64,000 nucleotides of DNA, from assembly GCF_021044425.1 (NCBI RefSeq), contig NZ_JAJNEC010000005.1:2356001-2420000 (forward strand). The letters are read 5' to 3'. Position numbers and translations under genes: made by a program. The stretch comes from Niabella pedocola (GTDB lineage Bacteria; Bacteroidota; Bacteroidia; Chitinophagales; Chitinophagaceae). Each line of letters begins with the position of its first letter. Within the stretch, counting starts at the first letter, position 1. The notes under the pieces were generated by a model. That model searched no databases and had not been told where the DNA came from. It was given only the letters and a program-made list of their open reading frames with translations. Shown piece by piece: positions 59,032 through 64,000 of the stretch.

Positions 59032-59706
59032 TTATTTTTTAGAAATATTCTTTCGGTCTTTATCCTTCCACTGCTGCCATTGCTCGTCGGTGAGGACATT
59101 CTTTTGCTTTTTCCGGAACTCCTTTTTAAGCCCGTTGATGCGGCTCTTCTTTTCTTCAGCAGACAGCCGGTTATCCTGCCGGATACCCCGTGCCTGTGTT
59201 TTAAATGTCTGCTGCAGGTCTTTCATCTTTTGCTGCTGGTCCGCAGAAAGTTTTAACTGCGGGTTGTGCTTATCGCTTGTTTGGGATAGTTGATTATCAT
59301 CCCTACCCGGGCTTTTGGTGGTATTGCGCCGGTCTACAGTCACCCATTGTTGCTTATCGCCTTTTTGCCCGGATGCCTCCTGTTCCCAGATCTTTTGTTG
59401 TTCCGGTGTTAGCAGGGCATTGCGTTTTTGCGCCTGCTGTTGCTGCAGGGCCCGCAATTTTTCCTTCTTTTCTGCCGGCGCTAATGCATCGTCCTTCCTG
59501 ACGGCCGAAACCGCAGCTTTTCCTTCCTTTTGTAAGGCAATCAGCCGGCTTTTCTGGTCTGCGGTCAGTTTTAACTTCTGATACACATCGTACCGTTCCC
59601 GTCTTGTTTCCGTGCGCTGGATCCCTTCATTGGGCCGGGAAGGGATGTCCTGAGCGGTGGCCGTTACCGTAACAAACAGTAATCCGGCAAAAAAGACAGA
59701 TTTCAT
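59032..59706 (-). CDS. Periplasmic protein with two Spy/CpxP-like helical modules
   Basis: A 224-residue protein from the ATG at 59706, with signal peptide (SVFFAGLLFVTVTATAQ). It holds two copies of the same roughly 65-residue helical module: LKLTADQKSRLIALQKEGKA to LLTPEQQKIWEQ, and LKLSADQQQKMKDLQQ to VLTDEQWQQWKD. A charged linker separates them. It was probably formed by internal duplication and is co-transcribed with the shorter gene. An envelope-stress chaperone role is inferred. Confidence 0.78.
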   Translation of the reverse strand: MKSVFFAGLLFVTVTATAQDIPSRPNEGIQRTETRRERYDVYQKLKLTADQKSRLIALQKEGKAAVSAVRKDDALAPAEKKEKLRALQQQQAQKRNALLTPEQQKIWEQEASGQKGDKQQWVTVDRRNTTKSPGRDDNQLSQTSDKHNPQLKLSADQQQKMKDLQQTFKTQARGIRQDNRLSAEEKKSRINGLKKEFRKKQKNVLTDEQWQQWKDKDRKNISKK

Positions 59707-59855
59707 ATTTAATTGCTGACGCATTTATTTTTTCTTAGATGGGTTTTTGGGAAAATACCTTCTGTGGTCCTGTTAAAATTTTATAAACAGGTTTTGGACG
59801 GCATTTTTACACAAAAGTTTAATAGTTCCGGGGTGCTTTTTGAGACGGGGGGTGC

Positions 59856-59863
59856 TAATTTTG
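59856..59863 (+). promoter_or_regulatory. -7 box TAATTTTG upstream of the metallophosphoesterase
   Basis: An exact TAnnTTTG match ending 6 bases before the ATG at 59870, supporting that start and a near-leaderless transcript. Confidence 0.55.
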
Positions 59864-59869
59864 CGGCGC

Positions 59870-60709
59870 ATGAACCGGAGAAAATTTTTGAAATATGGCA
59901 GTATCCTGGGAGGCGCCGGGCTTTTCACAGGGCTTTACTCCTGGCAGGTAGAGCCTTTCTGGCTGGAATTTACGCAGGTGCCGATGCAGATCAAAAACCT
60001 GCCGCCTGCCCTGGCCGGCAAAACGCTCATGCAGATCAGCGACATCCATATTGGCGAGCGCTCCCGGGATAGTTACCTGAAGAACGCCTTTATAAAAGCC
60101 GCCGGCTATCAGCCCGATTTTGTAGCCTATACCGGCGATTTTGTTACCTATAATGAACCCCGTCAGCTGGATCAGCTGCATGACCTGATGCGGCATGCCC
60201 CGCATGGCCGTTTGGGCACCGCGGCTATTTTTGGCAACCACGATTACGGCGCTCACTGGCAAGACAGTGTACTGGCAGATAAGATCGAAGACCTGCTCAA
60301 CAGCCACCGGTTGCCGGTTTTAAGAAATGAGCAGCAGCATTTTTCCGGACTTAATTTTATCGGTATTGACGATAAATGGGGAACCAATTTTCATCCGGCA
60401 AAGGCTATGCAGTACTGGAACCGGGAGGAAGCAACCGTGGTTTTATGCCATAACCCGGATGTGCTGGACATGCCGGTTTGGAATGGCTACAATGGTTGGG
60501 TGATCAGTGGGCATACACATGGAGGACAATGCAAACCGCCGTTTTTGCCACCACCACTGCTGCCCGTAAGAAATAAACGGTATGCTTCCGGGAAGATTGA
60601 TTTTGAGGATGGCCGGACGCTCTATATCAACAGGGCCCTGGGTTTTACCTGGCAGGTACGTTTTAATGTACGGCCGGAGATCACGATCTTCCGGCTGGAA
60701 ACGGCCTGA
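59870..60709 (+). CDS. Tat-exported metallophosphoesterase
   Basis: A 279-residue calcineurin-type phosphoesterase from the ATG at 59870, opening with a twin-arginine-like signal (RRKFLKYGSILGGAGLF). The metal ligands appear in MQISDIHIGERS, AYTGDFVTYN, GNHDYGAHW, CHNPDV and SGHTHGGQCKPP. The short C-terminal VRPEITIFRLE ends the fold. YkuE/UshA-like members act on phospholipids or nucleotides at the membrane surface. The substrate is unknown. Confidence 0.9.
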   Translation: MNRRKFLKYGSILGGAGLFTGLYSWQVEPFWLEFTQVPMQIKNLPPALAGKTLMQISDIHIGERSRDSYLKNAFIKAAGYQPDFVAYTGDFVTYNEPRQLDQLHDLMRHAPHGRLGTAAIFGNHDYGAHWQDSVLADKIEDLLNSHRLPVLRNEQQHFSGLNFIGIDDKWGTNFHPAKAMQYWNREEATVVLCHNPDVLDMPVWNGYNGWVISGHTHGGQCKPPFLPPPLLPVRNKRYASGKIDFEDGRTLYINRALGFTWQVRFNVRPEITIFRLETA

Positions 60710-60840
60710 CGAATATAAAGGGCAGCACCCGGTTCAAAAGCTAAAAACTGCTTTACCACTTTTCACAGGTGTTTCAATACCGTTTTTCTGACAATGTTGC
60801 CTTTTATGGCACCGTTGCGTTATGATGATAAACAACCCAT

Positions 60841-61518
60841 ATGAAAATTAACTGCTGCATTGTACTGCTGCTGTTCTGTATAGCCGGTTTCACACAGGAG
60901 CAGGCAAGCCCGGGTATCGGCATAAAGTTCAATGTAACAACGGCCGCGGCTGTTGTTGATTTTCCTACGTTACAACTGGGTGTTGAGAAACGACTGGGGA
61001 AGCATCTGGGTGTATTTGCAGAGGCCGGCTACCAGTTGTATACGCTCATTAACCGCGGCGATACCGCTTTTGTAAAGGAAAGGGGGTTCAGAGCAAATAT
61101 GGAGATACGCCGGTACCTGAAGGAGGAATATCCGGGAAGAAAATTTTACGTGGGCGGGGCATTGTTTTATCGCGGGAATACCGCAAATGACTGGACCTAT
61201 GACAGCATACTGCTTCACAACGGAAATGAAACGCAACGGAAGGTAGATGCCTTCTGGTTTAAAAAACGGACATTTGGGTGCAACATCATCACAGGGATCG
61301 ACTTCCTTTTCAAAAAATGGCTGCAGGTAGAACTGTATGCAGGCATTGGAATAAAAAAGGCGGTAACCAGCGACTTTCAATTACAGGCAGATCACCTTAC
61401 GAACAAAGGAAAAGAAGATGTGATCGGAGCCCTGCTTGCCCAGGATAATATGCGGAACGGCTGGGGACCCAATGCTACGTTGGGGATAAGAATAGGACAT
61501 TTTTTTAATCCGAGATAG
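60841..61518 (+). CDS. Outer-membrane beta-barrel-like protein of unknown function
   Basis: A 225-residue protein with a signal peptide (IVLLLFCIAGFTQE) and beta-strand-rich sequence ending IGHFFNPR. Segments such as LQLGVEKRLGKHLGVFAEAG, YQLYTL and RKFYVGGALFYR suggest a small barrel. I do not recognise a family with confidence. It is preceded by 131 bases without a gene. Confidence 0.65.
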   Translation: MKINCCIVLLLFCIAGFTQEQASPGIGIKFNVTTAAAVVDFPTLQLGVEKRLGKHLGVFAEAGYQLYTLINRGDTAFVKERGFRANMEIRRYLKEEYPGRKFYVGGALFYRGNTANDWTYDSILLHNGNETQRKVDAFWFKKRTFGCNIITGIDFLFKKWLQVELYAGIGIKKAVTSDFQLQADHLTNKGKEDVIGALLAQDNMRNGWGPNATLGIRIGHFFNPR

Positions 61519-61678
61519 CAATTACATCCAACTGTTTTACACCGGACGCAGGCAGTATATTGCAGGTGCTTCTTGTATATTTACAGACAAACTGTTTAGA
61601 AAAAAATACCTGCCTGTTAACCGTATCAGGTTTCGTAGGGCGCCTGGTATCAGGATCGGGTACCAGCTATAGGGGCCG

Positions 61679-62374
61679 TTAAAAAATGGCTTCCAGTTCC
61701 TTTAACGCGTATACCGTATAGGTAGGTTTAAAATCCGGAGATTTGTTTACATGGTTAATATACACCTGGTCCAGGCCTGCATTGGCCGCGCCCATAATAT
61801 CGGCTTCCAGGTCATCGCCCAGCATGATGCTTTCATCCTTCTGGGCCCCGGTTGCAGCCAGCGCAAAATCAAAGATCTCTTTATTGGGTTTTAAACTGTT
61901 GGAGCCTTCGGAAGTAACCACCTTATCAAAATAGTGGTTGATCTTCGAGTTGTTGATCTTATGATGCTGTACGTCTTCAAATCCGTTGGTGATCAGGTGC
62001 AGCCGGTAATTTTTTGCCGTAAGGTATTCCAGTATTTCCACCGCATGAGGAAAGAGCATATTGCGGGTGGGCAGCATTTCTAAGAAACGCTGGCTCATTT
62101 CCTTCGCCAGTACTTCATCACCTATTTTAAAATCGAGCAACGACAGCTGCATCCGCTTTACCCGGAGCTCCGCCTGTTTGATAAATCCATTCCGGTACCG
62201 GGCCCAAAGCCTGGTATTATGCCCCAGGTACTGCCTGTAGAAACGGTCAAAATCATCAACGCCTCTCTCTTCAAGCTTTAATGTCTGATACAGGTCCTGC
62301 AAGGTCAGCTTCGCATTGGCATCAAAATCCCACAAGGTATGATCCAGGTCAAAAAAAAGATGTTTGTACTTCAT
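61679..62374 (-). CDS. HAD-superfamily noncanonical nucleotide phosphatase (YjjG-like)
   Basis: A 231-residue haloacid dehalogenase-type phosphatase from the ATG at 62374. Motif I FFDLDHTLWDF, motif II LITNGF, motif III SLKPNKEIF (Lys) and motif IV LGDDLEADIMGA are complete. The helical cap and length match YjjG, which dephosphorylates non-canonical pyrimidine nucleotides. The specificity is inferred from the motif order and size. Confidence 0.9.
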   Translation of the reverse strand: MKYKHLFFDLDHTLWDFDANAKLTLQDLYQTLKLEERGVDDFDRFYRQYLGHNTRLWARYRNGFIKQAELRVKRMQLSLLDFKIGDEVLAKEMSQRFLEMLPTRNMLFPHAVEILEYLTAKNYRLHLITNGFEDVQHHKINNSKINHYFDKVVTSEGSNSLKPNKEIFDFALAATGAQKDESIMLGDDLEADIMGAANAGLDQVYINHVNKSPDFKPTYTVYALKELEAIF

Positions 62375-62529
62375 GGCCGCAAGATACGAAAATGAGCATC
62401 GCTGTTTGGCGATGAGTTGTTCGCCGAACAGGCATGGAAGCAGCCAGCCGTACATAGATAATATTATTATAACATTAAGGTAATAGTTCTGTTACACGGA
62501 AAATGGAAATTTGATAAACATAAATCAGA

Positions 62530-63405
62530 ATGGCCCAACGCCGCATTGAAATAGCTGTTGTATCAGATCTGCATCTGGGCACTTATGCCAGCCGGGCTCG
62601 GGAATTTACTGCGTATCTGAAAAGTATTGATCCGCGGGTGCTGATCTTAAACGGAGATATTATTGACGGATGGCAATTCAGCAAACGTTATTTTCCGCCC
62701 GATCATATTTCTGCCATAAAGGAAGTGTTTAACAAACTTTCCACGGGCACCCGGGTGATCTATATCACGGGTAATCACGACGACTGCATGCGCCGCTACT
62801 CCGACCTGGAGCTGGGCAACTTTTTGCTTACGGATAAAGTGGTGATTGAGATTAACGGGAAAAAAGTATGGATCTTTCATGGCGATGTGTTTGACCATAC
62901 CACTACCCGGCAGGCCAAGTTCTGGGGGAAGCTCGGGAGCAACGGCTATGCCACACTGCTGGTATTTAACAAATGGATGAATGCGGTGTCGCATTTTTTC
63001 GGAAGAGAAAAACTATCGCTTTCCCGCAAGATCATGGAGCAGTTTAATAAACGCATTGTAAACATCGATGCGTTTGAAACCAAAATAGCAGCGCTTGCAA
63101 TTGAGAAAAAATTCGATACGGTTATTTGCGGTCATATTCACCAGCCGCAAAAAAAAGAAATGCGTACGGACAAAGGAAAGGTCGATTATTTGAACTCCGG
63201 CGACTGGATGGAGCATATGACAGCCCTGGAATATTATGATAGCCAGTGGCGGTTATACACCTACGATGAAAAGGAAATGAAAACCGAACGCGCTGTAAAA
63301 GAAAAGCCCAGCGCAACGGTACTGACCAACGAGATCGCCTTTTATTTACATGCATTATCCGATACAAACAATGAAAATTTTCTACGCCGTTCAGGCTACC
63401 GGTAA
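62530..63405 (+). CDS. UDP-2,3-diacylglucosamine diphosphatase-like metallophosphoesterase (LpxH type)
   Basis: A 291-residue metallophosphoesterase. The dinuclear metal site shows VVSDLHLGTYASRA, ILNGDIIDGWQ, GNHDDCM, FHGDVFD and CGHIHQPQ. The insertion with helices about 130-185 (FNKWMNAVSHFFGREKLSLS) fits LpxH, which makes lipid X in LPS synthesis, but some Bacteroidota homologues of this group act elsewhere. The start is supported by the AT-rich stretch before it. It overlaps the next gene by 35 bases. Confidence 0.87.
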   Translation: MAQRRIEIAVVSDLHLGTYASRAREFTAYLKSIDPRVLILNGDIIDGWQFSKRYFPPDHISAIKEVFNKLSTGTRVIYITGNHDDCMRRYSDLELGNFLLTDKVVIEINGKKVWIFHGDVFDHTTTRQAKFWGKLGSNGYATLLVFNKWMNAVSHFFGREKLSLSRKIMEQFNKRIVNIDAFETKIAALAIEKKFDTVICGHIHQPQKKEMRTDKGKVDYLNSGDWMEHMTALEYYDSQWRLYTYDEKEMKTERAVKEKPSATVLTNEIAFYLHALSDTNNENFLRRSGYR

Positions 63406-64000
63406 CGGGCACATCAGCCGCGCAATGGAGCTGCTCCCTTATTTAACCCAATATGGAACGGTTGATATTTTTTTGAGCGGCAATAACAGCAATCTGAAGC
63501 TGGATGCCCCGGTTAGATACCGGAGCAAGGGCCTGAGCCTTTACTATACCTGTAACGGCGGGCTCGATTACTGGAAGATTGCCCGGCATGTGAATCCCCT
63601 GGCGTTGAAAAAAGAGATCCGCGCACTCCCGGTAGAAGATTACGATTTTGTGATCAACGATTATGAATACATCACCGCTGCGGCCTGCAGGCTGAAGAAG
63701 ATCCCATCTATAAATTTTGGACACCAGGCCAGCTTTCAAAGCAACAAAGTGCCGCGGCCGGAACTGGTGAGCCGTTCGGGCGAATGGATGCTGAAAAATT
63801 ACGCCCGGGGAGAACGCTACCTGGGCCTGCATTTTAAATCCTATGACGATTTCATTCTTACACCGGTAATAAAAAAAGACATCCTGGAAAGCAGTCCGGC
63901 CGATAAAGGGCATATCACGGTATATCTTCCATCCTATTGTGACCAGGAGCTACGGCAGATCTTTTTAAAATTTAAAGATCACCGCTTCGAAATTTTCAGC
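63371..64000 (+). CDS. Glycosyltransferase, GT-B type (partial, cut by the window end)
   Basis: An open frame from the ATG at 63371 runs off the window (210 residues visible): MKIFYAVQATGNGHISRAME, then DIFLSGNNSNLKL, VINDYEYITAAACRL, SINFGHQASFQS and GLHFKSYDDFILTP. The N-terminal GNGHISRA glycine motif resembles UDP-sugar:lipid glycosyltransferases (MurG/MGT-like). It overlaps the metallophosphoesterase gene by 35 bases, so they are co-expressed and may act on the same lipid glycan. The rest of the gene is missing. Confidence 0.82.
   Translation, partial: MKIFYAVQATGNGHISRAMELLPYLTQYGTVDIFLSGNNSNLKLDAPVRYRSKGLSLYYTCNGGLDYWKIARHVNPLALKKEIRALPVEDYDFVINDYEYITAAACRLKKIPSINFGHQASFQSNKVPRPELVSRSGEWMLKNYARGERYLGLHFKSYDDFILTPVIKKDILESSPADKGHITVYLPSYCDQELRQIFLKFKDHRFEIFS

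Noticed and set aside
1..64000. tRNA genes, insertion sequences and prophage
   Set aside because: No cloverleaf with CCA-end, no transposase or integrase frame, and no phage structural gene was recognised on either strand.

Overview
The window looks like chromosomal DNA from a member of the Bacteroidota, most likely family Chitinophagaceae. The evidence is an adjacent SusC/SusD pair, several start-proximal boxes matching TAnnTTTG (the Bacteroidota -7 element), a TrmB-DUF5522-ATL block, and a CoaX-outer-membrane-protein-LptC block. I saw no tRNA, rRNA, CRISPR array, insertion sequence or prophage gene.

Region by region: 0.2-12.9 kb is a polysaccharide utilisation locus. A divergent AraC-type regulator faces susC, susD, a PhyH-type dioxygenase, a TIM-barrel sugar isomerase/epimerase, a GH106-like alpha-L-rhamnosidase and two tandem GH28 proteins. 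The second GH28 protein has lost its catalytic aspartates. Together they suggest uptake and breakdown of a rhamnose-containing pectic glycan. 13.2-19.4 kb holds a sigma factor and a membrane TPR protein (probable anti-sigma), divergent from a secreted PKD protein and an exported TPR-CHAT protease-like protein; a lipoprotein gene follows. 20.8-22.4 kb has no conventional gene. It carries three related minus-strand small-RNA-like units, each with a promoter and terminator, plus one or two plus-strand units carrying complementary sequence. This is my best candidate for an undescribed system.

22.4-31.8 kb is a mixture: a helical-repeat protein, two Gfo/Idh/MocA oxidoreductases, a WG-repeat protein, an arginase-fold protein, a DUF3078 protein, trmB, a DUF5522 protein and an alkyltransferase-like protein. 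31.8-39.5 kb has a MocR-type regulator, a TonB receptor, an epimerase with an apparent ATT start, an S41 peptidase, and an XRE/DUF2975 cassette behind a 14-bp inverted repeat. 39.5-64 kb is mostly housekeeping: an ABC-2 permease, cysS, an EEP-family protein, two rhomboids (one apparently inactive), rlmD, metF, lptB, an SDR, lptC, an outer-membrane protein, coaX, a Lon-N protein, meaB, a glycosyltransferase, two pseudouridine synthases, two Spy-like helical proteins, two metallophosphoesterases (one LpxH-like), a YjjG-like phosphatase, and a glycosyltransferase cut by the window end.

All functions are assigned by reading motifs and from knowledge of the families. No database search was run.
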